Positions 8,712 through 16,883 of a stretch of DNA of 21,200 nucleotides are shown here, one piece after another. This stretch comes from Photorhabdus cinerea (GTDB taxonomy: Bacteria > Pseudomonadota > Gammaproteobacteria > Enterobacterales > Enterobacteriaceae), in NCBI RefSeq assembly GCF_011189575.1, contig NZ_PUJW01000036.1:1-21200 (forward strand), in the 5' to 3' direction. Positions within the stretch are counted from its first letter, which is position 1. Every line of letters begins with the position of its first letter. A model generated the notes under the pieces. That model was not told the DNA's origin and made no database searches. It was given only the letters and a program-made list of their open reading frames with translations. The position numbers and the translations under genes are program-made.

Positions 8712-9575
8712 TTAGGCGGAAGCCGGAAAATCCGGTCTCATTAGTTGCTTAAAATGAAATTGCACGTGGTCTGCAATAAACGATTGAACAAAATGCAAAC
8801 TGTGATCATATCCGGGCTGTAATCGATAGCGTACAGACCGATTATTTAGTTCACATTTTTCGACGAAGTTATCTACCAGTAATTGGTCGAAGCGGTGTTC
8901 ATCCTCATCGCCGAGATCCAGGAGAACTTCGCTGGGGAATGGTAAATGTGAAATAAGTTCGGTCGCATCGTTTTCTGTCCATAAGGAAGAGTATTCACCG
9001 AAGTATTCATTGAAAGCGTCGATTCCCCAGGATACTTTACTGGGTGAGCAAATGGGCGACAGAGCCGAAACCGAACCAAATGTATCTGGGTGCTTGAGGG
9101 CCAAGGACAATGCGGCGTGTCCCCCCATGCAATGGCCTGTTATGCCAAAGGGAAGGTCGTCTATCGGAAATTCCTGCCGCAGTAAACCTGGAAGTTCCCG
9201 CGCAAGATAAGTTTCCATCTGCCAGTGATCGGCCCAGGGCTGTCGTATCGCGTCAATATAGTGGCTTGCTGATGCTCCGAAATTATATTTTCCGGTTTTT
9301 TCGTATTCCCCGCTTTTTCGAGGGCTAGTATCCGGTGACACTAGGATTATCGGGTATTTCGACGCTGTGAGTTGTGCAATACCCATGTCTAAAAATGTTT
9401 TATAGGTACCTGTAAATCCAGAGAGATATATTAACGCCGGAAGTTTGTGCCGCTTGGCAGAATCGGGAACAAAAACCCCCAACCGCATTTCAAGACCAAT
9501 AACGTACGAATCATGTTTAATTGCATACTGCGTTCCAGAAAAGCATCGGCTTTGAGAAATAATTGTAAAACTCAT
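8712..9575 (-). CDS. Esterase D / S-formylglutathione-hydrolase-like protein with Cys in place of the catalytic Ser
   Basis: An alpha/beta hydrolase of 287 residues that matches FrmB/YeiG-type S-formylglutathione hydrolases over its length: IYLSGFTGTYKTF, VSPDTSPRKSGEYE, YNFGASASHYIDA, PWADHWQMETYL, GHCMGGHAAL, SVSALSPICSPSKVSWG, LGDED, GYDHSLHF. Family members have GHSMGG; here codon TGC gives Cys at the nucleophile (residue 149 from the ATG). Asp and His of the triad are kept. The ATG at 9575 has AAGAGG six bases upstream; a GTG directly before it is less well placed. It leads the esterase-papB-papA-papC array, so a role in releasing an acyl or formyl group from a pathway intermediate is conceivable, but the substrate cannot be read from sequence. 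Confidence 0.85.
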   Translation of the reverse strand: MSFTIISQSRCFSGTQYAIKHDSYVIGLEMRLGVFVPDSAKRHKLPALIYLSGFTGTYKTFLDMGIAQLTASKYPIILVSPDTSPRKSGEYEKTGKYNFGASASHYIDAIRQPWADHWQMETYLARELPGLLRQEFPIDDLPFGITGHCMGGHAALSLALKHPDTFGSVSALSPICSPSKVSWGIDAFNEYFGEYSSLWTENDATELISHLPFPSEVLLDLGDEDEHRFDQLLVDNFVEKCELNNRSVRYRLQPGYDHSLHFVQSFIADHVQFHFKQLMRPDFPASA

Positions 9576-9718
9576 CACAGACCTCTTTTAATCGCTGATT
9601 GTGTTCCAGGCTGTTATTATGAACGCCCATGGAGCACTTTAACTATTAATAAAAAAGATAACAATATCGGAAAGTTAGTTATTGATTAGGAAATTAATAT
9701 TTCTTGGATTCACATAAT

Positions 9719-10769
9719 AAGTGCAACATCGTTAATCCGGAAGTAAACATGTTCGTATTCCTTTAAATAATTCATTCGGTGTTTTCCCTCCCAGTGTTTT
9801 TCGGGGGCAATTATTTAATCGGTTTACCAAAAAATTTATTTCCTTAGCTGAGACTTCATTAAAATCGGTTCCCTTTGGAAAGTATTGTCTAATTAACCCA
9901 TTGATATTCTCATTGATCCCTCTTTCCCAAGGCGAGTAAGGGTGAGCAAAATAAATTTGGGCTTCTAATTTTTTACTCATGATTTCATGCTCTGCGAACT
10001 CCAAACCGTTATCGAATGTGATGGTTTTAATCCTTTGTTTCAACGGGTATAATACTTTCACTACCGCTTTTGCGACTTCTGATGCCCGCTTGCTATCAAG
10101 TTTAACAATTATGGTATACAATGTTTTGCGGTCAACCAGGGTTAATAAGACACTTTTTTTATCTTTCCCCATTATCGTATCACCTTCCCAGTCGCCAATA
10201 CGTCCTTTTTTACCAACGACTTCCGGGCTCTCATCAATACTGGTCCGATTTTTAATTTTGCCTCTTTTTTCATAGCGACCATAGCGTTTACGATAGGGTT
10301 TTCTGGCAATTCGAAGATGTTGCCATAAATCACCCCCCTCTATTTTATCTTGATAAATCAGCCTATAAATCGTCTCATGATGCAGAAATATCCCTTTATG
10401 CCGCTTCAAATAATCAACCACCTGTTCAGGACTTAAATCTTGCCAAATTAACCGTTTTATCTATTCTTTGACTTCCGGCGTTATTTTTACGGCTTTTTTA
10501 GCAAAATGACGACGAGCCAATCCCTTCAAATGAGCCTGTTCAGGGCAATAGGTTTGAACTTCTTGATTTCTCTTCAATTCTCTGCTGATGGTCGGAGGGC
10601 TTCGCTTAAGTGACTCAGCAATGAAACGCTGTGAAAAACCGGCTTTTTTTAAACTGGAAATTTGGTATCTTTCTGTTTCGGTCAGTTGTGTATAGGTCAT
10701 TGTGCATTTTCCTGTGGCGGGAAAGATGCCTACTATAGCAACTGACTGCCCTTCTGAAAAATTGCACTT
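9719..10769. mobile_element. IS30-family insertion sequence
   Basis: The ends are set by AAGTGCAA (9719-9726) and its complement TTGCACTT (10762-10769); further bases match only loosely. It carries one transposase on the minus strand. It sits about 145 bases upstream of the esterase-pap operon, in the same direction. Confidence 0.75.
9732..10700 (-). pseudogene. IS30-family transposase interrupted by an amber codon
   Basis: The N-terminal HTH (YTQLTETERYQISSLKKAGF, then SPPTISRELKRN) and DDE core (DWEGDTIMGKD, TFDNGLEFAEH, ERGINENINGLIRQYFPKGT) are all present in a single frame of 322 codons. The frame is broken only by TAG at 10461-10463, where KEWIKRLIWQD would be expected (Trp TGG to TAG). 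The ATG has AGGAAAA about seven bases upstream. Unless the codon is read through, it is inactive. Confidence 0.85.
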
Positions 10770-10806
10770 GTATCATAGTAATTATGGTGGTTAGCTACCA
10801 TCATAA

Positions 10807-10948
10807 GAAACAAGGTGAGCCTCAAATTGTACATTTAAGCGAGACTTTGTTAATAAGCTAAAGCCCCTTGTTTCACCTTCCACGCCAGCACCAATATTGA
10901 ACGGTAACCAAGAGCAATGACTCTGTATATACAAGTGAAATTGGCGTG
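10807..10948 (+). ncRNA. Candidate IS110 bridge-RNA region
   Basis: IS110 elements encode, in the non-coding end before the transposase, a structured bridge RNA that specifies target and donor. Here GAAACAAGG (10807-10815) is perfectly complementary to CCTTGTTTC (10866-10874) with a 50-base loop. CACGCCA (10881-10887) pairs with TGGCGTG (10942-10948) around a 54-base loop. Two consecutive stems with large internal loops fit the two-loop plan. Limits are those of the outer stems; true RNA ends are unknown. Confidence 0.5.
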
Positions 10949-11828
10949 ATGGCATCAATAAGAGAGGGGGGTTATCATGTATTATGTCGGAATAGATGTT
11001 AGCAAGAATAAACTGGATATTTGCTTGTTATATGATGGAGTTAAAGGTAAACGCAAAACAAAATCCCTTCTGAATAATGCGCATTCAGCCTGTATGTTAA
11101 TAGAGTGGTTAGCTAAGCATATTCCTGCCCTGCAACAAGCAAATATCGTTATGGAAGCCACTGGAGTCTATCATGAACGGTTGGCTTATGACCTTCATCA
11201 GGCTGGGGGGAGGATTGCAATAGCTAATCCTTTACGCGTGCGTGATTTTGCTAAAGGTATGGGAATATTGACTAAAACAGACAAAGTAGATGCCTATACT
11301 TTAGCCTGCTACAGCGCATTAAAACAACCCGATGTCTGGCAACCTCCCCCTATAGAAATTCGCGAATTGAAGGCTCTCCTATGCCGTCGGGACGCGTTAT
11401 TAGAGGATATCCAGCGTGAGCGTAACCGGTATGAGAAAAGCGGCTCAACCCATACCTCAAAAAGGGTTATTGAGTCCATAGAGGCAATGATGCATCACAT
11501 GAAAAATGAGTTAGCTGAGCTTGAAGTTCTTATTGCTGAGCATATAAACCACTATCCTGATTTAAAAAAAGATTTTGAACTTTTAATATCAATAAAGGGG
11601 GTTGGATCTCAGATTGGTCTTAACATGCTGGTTATCTTACGTACGAATACCTTTACTAGTGCAACGCAAGTAGCTGCATATCTTGGTGTCATTCCTATTG
11701 CAAAACAGTCAGGCACATCGGTGCATGGTCGAGTGCGCTTATCTAAAACAGGTCCTGCTGAAATCCGCGCTAAGTTGTTCATGTCTGCACTCACTGCAAT
11801 TCGTTTTAACCCCCACATAAAGGATTTA

Positions 11829-12925
11829 TACCCAAGAAACTTCAAGATGCAGTTTTTAGCACCTGAAAATGGTCGTTAATTCTAGACATCAGCGAGTCCG
11901 CTATATCAGGTAGCGTTGTGGTAAAAAATTTGAATACTTTGTCTCGAAATTCATGTTTATCAGCGAAATAACGGTTATTTCGAACATGTTCATTCATGAC
12001 CTTCCATAATCGCTCTATCGGGTTTAAATTTGTGCTGTATGGCGGAAGGTAATGTAACTCAATATTGCTAACATAAGCCCACTCCTTCACAAGATGCGCT
12101 TTGTTGTAACCCGCCCTATCCACAATAAGATGAATTTTTTGATGATAGTCAGGATAAGACTTTCTTATTTCATTGAAAAAACAGCACATGTTGTCGTCAT
12201 TGATGGTTTGATATTCCTGGAACACCGTACGACCAATAGCATTCAGGTTGAGTGCACCCAATATATTCAGGCGAGTTCGGCTTCCTGTTGTTTTGACTGT
12301 TTTTTTCTCGCCTTTTTGCATCCAACCCTAACTGAGTTTAGTACCTTGAGTCGGGTGAACAGCGTCAAGAAAGAGGATGGGTTCGTCTTTCGCTGTGACT
12401 TTAAGATTTTCATAATATTCAATAAATTGTCTCTGTTTTTCTGCCTCGAATTTATGAGGGACACCACAAGGTTTTTTATAAGAAAAACCCTGACGGTGTA
12501 GCCATTTATTCATGCCTGGAATGCTAAAGGTAATATTCCAGAGCTGAGCAACATAGGCCACAATTTCATGGGTGTGATGGAAAAGATGTTGAGATAAGTG
12601 GTTGATTAAAAAATCAGTTTGCTCACGAGAAAGTAAACTATCGGACCCCCCATTATCAGATTTAAGTTTACCTTGATTGAGGTAATCACTGATATGGCGG
12701 TCAACGGTGGTCTGATGGAGTCGCAATGCCTGGGCGATCATCATAGAACTCCACCCTTCAGAAGCCAGAAGGATAGCTTTTATTCTGTCTCGTACTTGAC
12801 CATCGCGAGTGGTGTCGTGAAGACGTTCAAGTTTGATTTTTTGTTCTGATGTAATAAATATTTTCATAGCGAGGATAATGATCTCCATTTCGGATAAAAT
12901 CAAGCATCTTCAATGATTACGGGTA
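11829..12925. mobile_element. IS630-family element, copy 1
   Basis: A 1097-base element running from TACCC to GGGTA, flanked by TA on both sides (11827-11828 and 12926-12927), the target duplication of the IS630/Tc1 group. It is inserted in the IS110 transposase gene. Its 5' end (right side) reads TACCCGTAATCATTGAAGAT on the minus strand, very like the start of copy 2 at 13489. Confidence 0.88.
11842..12867 (-). pseudogene. IS630-family transposase with an in-frame amber codon
   Basis: One frame encodes an N-terminal double HTH (AILLASEGWSSMMIAQALRL, HISDYLNQGK), the FSIPGMNKWLHRQGFSYKKP linker and a DDE domain: LFLDAVHPTQGTKL, LIVDRAGYNKAH, PYSTNLNPIERLWKVMNE. A TAG follows GTKLS, where copy 2 and the family have Tyr (KLAYGW). 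The frame resumes at once as GWMQKGEKKTVKTTG. The start MKIFITSEQK at 12867 matches that of copy 2. It is inactive unless the stop is suppressed. Confidence 0.85.
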
Positions 12926-13062
12926 TATATAATAGATTGATTAATAAAGGAAAGGCAAAAGTGTTGGCTTTAGGAGCCGCGATGCGTAAATTAGTTCATT
13001 TGTGCTACGGAGTACTAAATACGCAGCAATCATATGATGAAAACTATGCTATTAAAACTTGA

Positions 13063-13488
13063 CCATCAAGACGGTAGCTTATTAGTCGAATCCGCCTTTT
13101 CTATGTTTAAGCTCTCCCGTTTATTTTTTGATAAGATACTGAATCAGGTTGTTTTAAGTAATATTCAGAATAACTATCGGTTACGTATGTGGTACATTAT
13201 TGCGTAATAAAAAATAGATGGTGCCATGTTTGTGGTTATTGATATAACATTGCATGATTCACCTGTCAATTTATCGTGTTCTTTTTGTGATAACCAGTGA
13301 TTATTATATTTTTTGATCTTATTAAGGTAAGTTTTTACCGTTTTTAGAATATTTCCTCAATTAAAAAATAAGAAAACTATATTCTAACATAAATTAATAT
13401 TGAAAAATTCATATTTCATAGTGAGTCATGTCACACTTTATAAATTAATAATGTCATTTTTTATAAATTAACAATATCATGACTTATA
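13063..13488. other. AT-rich non-coding stretch upstream of the oxygenase operon
   Basis: No gene is evident. It holds the right end of the IS110 element at the start and, at the end, two copies of a 23-bp AT-rich repeat that continues beyond the IS630 copy 2. It is likely part of the original promoter region of the oxygenase-formyltransferase-NRPS operon. Confidence 0.45.
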
Positions 13489-14584
13489 TACCCGTAATCA
13501 TTGAAACTGCTTGATTTTCGCCCAAATGAGGCTCATGGTATCAGTCATGAAAATATTCATTACCGATGAACAAAAGGCCGAACTTGAACACCTCCATCAC
13601 ACCTGCCGTGATAAGAGAGAGTGATCGCATCAAAGCGGTCCTGCTGGCCTCTGAGGGCTGGAGTTCAGTCATGATCGCTCAGGCCCTGCGTCTTCATGAA
13701 ACGACCGTTAATCGTCATATCAGCGATTACCTTAATCACCGCAAAATCAAGCCTGAAAATGGCGGCTCTCAGAGCTATCTCAGCGAAACACAGACTCAGG
13801 AACTTATCGCTTATCTGACCGCCAATCTTCTGCCCACCACACAGGCGGTTATCCGTCTTGTCGAAGAGAGGTGGGATATCAGTTACACCGTTCCCGGCAT
13901 GAATAAATGGCTGCACCACAATGGCTTCAGCTATAAAAAACCGACCGGCGTACCACACAAATTCAATGCGGAACAGCAACGGGCCTTTATGGAAACCTAC
14001 GGGAAACTGAAGCAGGAAGCCGGAGACCATGAGCCCATCCTGTTCATTGATGGCGTCCATCCTACGCAGGGGACGAAACTGGCTTATGGCTGGAGGCCGC
14101 CAAGGCCAGAAAACTACGGTGAAAACAACGGGAAGCCGTACCCGTCTGAACCTGATGGGAGCCCTGAATCTGGCCGATATCAGTCAAACGGTAGTACGCG
14201 AGTATGACCGTATCGACAGTTATCACATCGCCGAGTTTTTCATTGCCCTGCGTGAAACCTATCCGGTCAGTCAGAAGGTTCATATTATCCTTGACGGAGC
14301 CGGTTACCACCGGAGTAGGCGGGTGAAAGACTGGGCTTATGTCATGAATATTGACCTTCATTACTTACCGCCATACAGCCCGAATCTGAACCCGATAGAA
14401 AGGCTGTGGAAGGCGATGAATGAACAAGTCAGAAATAACCATTATTCCGCCTCGACGACCTTGTTGAGGCAGGCAATACATCGCTTTTTTACGGAAATAT
14501 TACCGGAACTTGCTGGCAACTTGTCGTGTCGTATTAATGACAACTTCCAGGTTCTGAATCCTGCATCTTCAAGTTAAGCGGGTA
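13489..14584. mobile_element. IS630-family element, copy 2
   Basis: A 1096-base element with ends TACCCG and CGGGTA, flanked by TA (13487-13488 and 14585-14586). It is the same size and family as copy 1 but in the opposite orientation, with transposase on the plus strand. It interrupts the 23-bp repeat array. Confidence 0.87.
13547..14577 (+). pseudogene. IS630-family transposase with two frameshifts
   Basis: The frame begins MKIFITDEQKAELEHLHHTC at 13547 (as in copy 1). It breaks in an AG-dinucleotide run near 13612-13622, where a 2-base loss explains the shift: RDKRE then SDRIKAVLL. It continues to DGVHPTQGTKLAYGW and breaks again near 14092-14100, where one base appears gained. It ends with RQGQKTTVKTTG, IILDGAGYHRSR, PPYSPNLNPIERLWKAMNEQ. 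All DDE residues are present across the three frames. Similarity to copy 1 is clear but not identity, so the copies are different isoforms. Confidence 0.85.
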
Positions 14585-14761
14585 TAAATTAGTAATGTTA
14601 TATCTTATAAATATGATAAATTCCTATGGAGATATAAACAAGATAATATATTGTCTCAGATGAATTTTTTATGGGTTATTATTTATATCATAATCATCCT
14701 AATATCATTATTTCTGTCTGACATTCAGATATTCTTTCGTTGTGAAAAAAGGGGGGGTAAT

Positions 14762-15691
14762 ATGCAGTTTGAGCGTTTGCTTGAGCTTAATTCCATCGAT
14801 GATATGTCGATTCAGGTAAAAAAAATAGGGAATGATAATATTCCACTCATGGTTGTCGATAATTTTTTAAAATATCCAGAAATGGTACGGGAATTCGCAC
14901 TTTCTCTTAATTACAATAAACCCGTGGGCAGTGATTTATGGCCGGGGATACAGGCGGTTGCATCACTGAACCGAAAAAATATTGAGGAGTTTATCGTCCG
15001 CTACTACCTCGAGCCCATCTTGGAACTTGATTGTAGTAACTATCACTTCCCAGCGGTCCGCCCTGGCACAAAAGCCGATCAATGGTCATCGTGGTTTCTA
15101 TTAACACGATTCGGTGCGGTCACCATGCCATTTGACGAAGCGCCGTGGGCCAAAAATCCGCACGTGGATTATTTCGGTTTCATAGCGTCAGTGCTGTATC
15201 TGTCATTACCCGAACAGTCGCGTGGGGGAACAGTGTTTATCCGACACAGGGAGACGGGGATCGAAACAATCCCCCCGGCTGCCCTGGGCTTACCCGATAG
15301 GCTCCGCTGTATATTAAAGGAAACCCGTTCTCATGAAATCATTTACGGAAAAATTTTTGATGAATGGTGGGCCGAACACGGCAAAAGCTGGGATCACGAA
15401 GAGCCACTAAAAAAAGATGAGGGGCAGGTGCTCACGGAAAAAGGATTTGACATTGTATGTCAAAGAATCATGACCGGGAATACCCCGACCTCTGGTTATT
15501 TAACTCAATCGAATCCGGTATGGGAAATCACGGATCAGGTTGATGTGGCGTTCAACCGCTTAGTTCTGTATCCCACTTGGCATCTTCACAGCATTAGCTG
15601 GGATCCAACCTGGTACGGAAAGACGCTAGCTGAGCGGCGGCTAACGATGATGAACTGGCTGAACTTTCCCGTGGAGGGGGCTGAGCCATAA
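14762..15691 (+). CDS. DUF6445-type, 2-oxoglutarate/Fe(II) oxygenase-like protein
   Basis: A 309-residue protein resembling DUF6445 proteins, which have a double-stranded beta-helix related to Fe(II)/2-oxoglutarate oxygenases. Visible candidates for the iron triad are His134 and Asp136 (NPHVDYFG), the region RLVLYPTWHLHSISW with His276, and Arg292 (ERRLTMMNW) as a possible 2-oxoglutarate salt-bridge residue. SVLYLSLPEQSRGGTVFIRH is the usual strand pair. The ATG at 14762 follows a GGGGGG stretch. An upstream start at 14651 or 14660 would add a hydrophobic segment unlike the family. It heads the right-hand operon (66 bases to the formyltransferase) and could hydroxylate the amino acid on the NRPS carrier. 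Function is inferred; I am sure of the fold class only moderately. Confidence 0.75.
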   Translation: MQFERLLELNSIDDMSIQVKKIGNDNIPLMVVDNFLKYPEMVREFALSLNYNKPVGSDLWPGIQAVASLNRKNIEEFIVRYYLEPILELDCSNYHFPAVRPGTKADQWSSWFLLTRFGAVTMPFDEAPWAKNPHVDYFGFIASVLYLSLPEQSRGGTVFIRHRETGIETIPPAALGLPDRLRCILKETRSHEIIYGKIFDEWWAEHGKSWDHEEPLKKDEGQVLTEKGFDIVCQRIMTGNTPTSGYLTQSNPVWEITDQVDVAFNRLVLYPTWHLHSISWDPTWYGKTLAERRLTMMNWLNFPVEGAEP

Positions 15692-15756
15692 ATAACATTT
15701 GTTGTCTGGTGAGATAGCAGATCCCTATTTCTCAACGCTTCAGAGGAGAATTAATC

Positions 15757-16728
15757 GTGAAAGATAACGCCATTACTGTTCCTGCACAAATACGCCCGCT
15801 CCGTGTGCTTGTTTCGGGCCAAAGCGATTTTGGTGCCGCAACTCTTCGCGCCGTAAAAGAACGGGGGCATATCGTTCCCCTGTTTATATGCACTAACCGA
15901 AATGAATCTGTACAGGATATAGCAGAGCGCACAGCCTATGAGTTGGGAATTGAGACGCTCAGAGTGTCTAAGTTAGACGCGGCTCTGACAGATCAATTGG
16001 GGCGATTAGTGACAGATGTTGGTTTAATGGCGTACGTGACACTGAAGGCGCATAGCTCTTTTCTCTCTCTGCCCCGCCACGGCTCAATCCAGTATCACCC
16101 ATCGTTACTTCCGCAATATAGGGGACCAAGTGCAATAAACTGGGCGATCATTAATGGCGAAAAGACTACGGGTTTCACCATCTTTCGCCCGAATGAAATC
16201 CTCGATGACGGCGATGTACTTCTGCAGCACGAGGCGAAGATCCTTGAAGATGAATCTGCGGGAGAGCTGTACCGAAGGATCCTGATGCCGGAAGGAGTTA
16301 AAGCTCTGGTCCAATGTATGGAGTTAGTGGCCTTCAACGGGCTAAAGGGGCAGCGACAAAACTCGTCGCTGGCCACATATCAAAGCTGGTGTACGCGAGA
16401 TACAGCCCGCATCAACTGGGAGCTGAAGGCCGATGAGATCCATAACCTCATTCGGGGATGTGATCCGCGGCCTGGCGCTTGGAGCTATTTTTCGGGTGAA
16501 TGCTTCGCGATATGCAAATCACGTATTTCCTCCTTTTATCCCGAGCATCCAACCGATGTGCCCCTCGGCGCGGTAGTGACACTGACCACAGAACACATTA
16601 CGGTAAAATGTGGGCACGGATATCTTGATATTCTGGAATACAGGGATGACGTAGGAAAACGCTGCCCGGTGGCACGGCTTATTCAGAACGGTAAATTCAG
16701 TGTAGAACAGTTGTTTTTTAGTGAATGA
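15757..16728 (+). CDS. 10-formyl-THF-dependent formyltransferase
   Basis: A 323-residue enzyme with the formyltransferase fold and C-terminal OB-like domain. The core IQYHPSLLPQYRGPSAINWA and GFTIFRPNEILDDGDVLLQ is closest, by recall, to the hydrolase/formyltransferase domain of 10-formyl-THF dehydrogenase (HPSLLPRHRGASAINW), with His114 and Asp150 spaced as catalytic His106 and Asp142 there. The Asn usual in methionyl-tRNA formyltransferase is replaced by Gln/Tyr. The C-terminal part (INWELKADEIHNLIRGCDPRPGAWSY) matches the same relatives. GTG start at 15757 with GAGGAG eight bases upstream. In a gene cluster with an NRPS it most likely N-formylates an amino group of the intermediate. The target amine (alpha-amino or aryl-amino) is unknown. 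Confidence 0.88.
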   Translation: MKDNAITVPAQIRPLRVLVSGQSDFGAATLRAVKERGHIVPLFICTNRNESVQDIAERTAYELGIETLRVSKLDAALTDQLGRLVTDVGLMAYVTLKAHSSFLSLPRHGSIQYHPSLLPQYRGPSAINWAIINGEKTTGFTIFRPNEILDDGDVLLQHEAKILEDESAGELYRRILMPEGVKALVQCMELVAFNGLKGQRQNSSLATYQSWCTRDTARINWELKADEIHNLIRGCDPRPGAWSYFSGECFAICKSRISSFYPEHPTDVPLGAVVTLTTEHITVKCGHGYLDILEYRDDVGKRCPVARLIQNGKFSVEQLFFSE

Positions 16729-16883
16729 CGTCTCATGAAGAAATAAATAGTATTTTATCGGTCATTCTCTTCACTAAATGAGCTGATTCCGGATGAAAGT
16801 ATTCGAGGTTTTCATGTGCTGATTCAACCCGGAATTGATTTAGGTTAGAACTACGAGAAAAGCAATATTCAGAGGAAATCGCG

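Larger units (their letters stand above)
10770..13062. mobile_element. IS110-family element split by an IS630 insertion
   Basis: It starts somewhere between the IS30 end and about 10800. Non-coding left end to 10976, transposase 10977-11828, IS630 (11829-12925 plus TA duplication), then the transposase tail 12928-13062. The right terminus beyond the stop codon is not clear. Confidence 0.8.
10977..13062 (+). pseudogene. IS110-family transposase, interrupted by IS630
   Basis: Residues 1-284 lie at 10977-11828: YYVGIDVSKNKLDICL and MEATGVYHE (DEDD core), TKTDKVDAYTLACYS, then ISIKGVGSQIGLNML and AAYLGVIPIAKQSGTS of the C-terminal transposase domain. The C-terminus (NRLINKGKAKVLALGAAMRK ... NYAIKT, stop at 13060-13062) reappears after the IS630. 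Removing 11829-12927 restores HIKDLYNRLINKGKAK in frame, giving 328 residues. The frame as it stands ends falsely at 11877-11879 with residues from the IS630 end. The pre-insertion gene looks intact, so the IS630 insertion is the inactivating event. Confidence 0.9.
13439..14628 (+). repeat. 23-bp AT-rich tandem repeats, split by IS630 copy 2
   Basis: Units at 13439-13461 and 13462-13484 begin TATAAATTAATAATGTCAT and TATAAATTAACAATATCAT. After the IS (13489-14584) the series continues with TATAAATTAGTAATGTTAT (14583-14605, its first bases being restored from the IS junction) and a weaker unit TATAAATATGATAAATTCC (14606-14628). With the IS and one TA removed, the spacing is exactly 23 in every step. 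This may be an operator or curvature array in front of the oxygenase operon. Confidence 0.6.

Noticed and set aside
8712..9575. Formaldehyde detoxification role (FrmA/FrmB pair with the dehydrogenase)
   Set aside because: The dehydrogenase is of the cinnamyl-alcohol type, not class III, is far away on the other strand, and the hydrolase lacks the normal Ser nucleophile.
13437..13480. CRISPR array or replication iterons from the 23-bp repeats
   Set aside because: Units are directly adjacent with no spacers, and no cas or replication genes are near.
13547..14577. Programmed frameshifting in IS630 copy 2
   Set aside because: Two shifts at different sites, one in a dinucleotide run, and copy 1 has a single continuous frame apart from its stop; decay is simpler.
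14651..14761. N-terminal membrane extension of the DUF6445 protein using a TTG or ATG upstream
   Set aside because: Family similarity starts at 14762, which has a purine-rich ribosome site; the extension is AT-rich and probably translated non-coding DNA.
16746..16848. Short open frame between formyltransferase and NRPS ending LNELIPDESIRGFHVLIQ
   Set aside because: No start codon and no family recognised; could be remnant coding sequence but cannot be supported.
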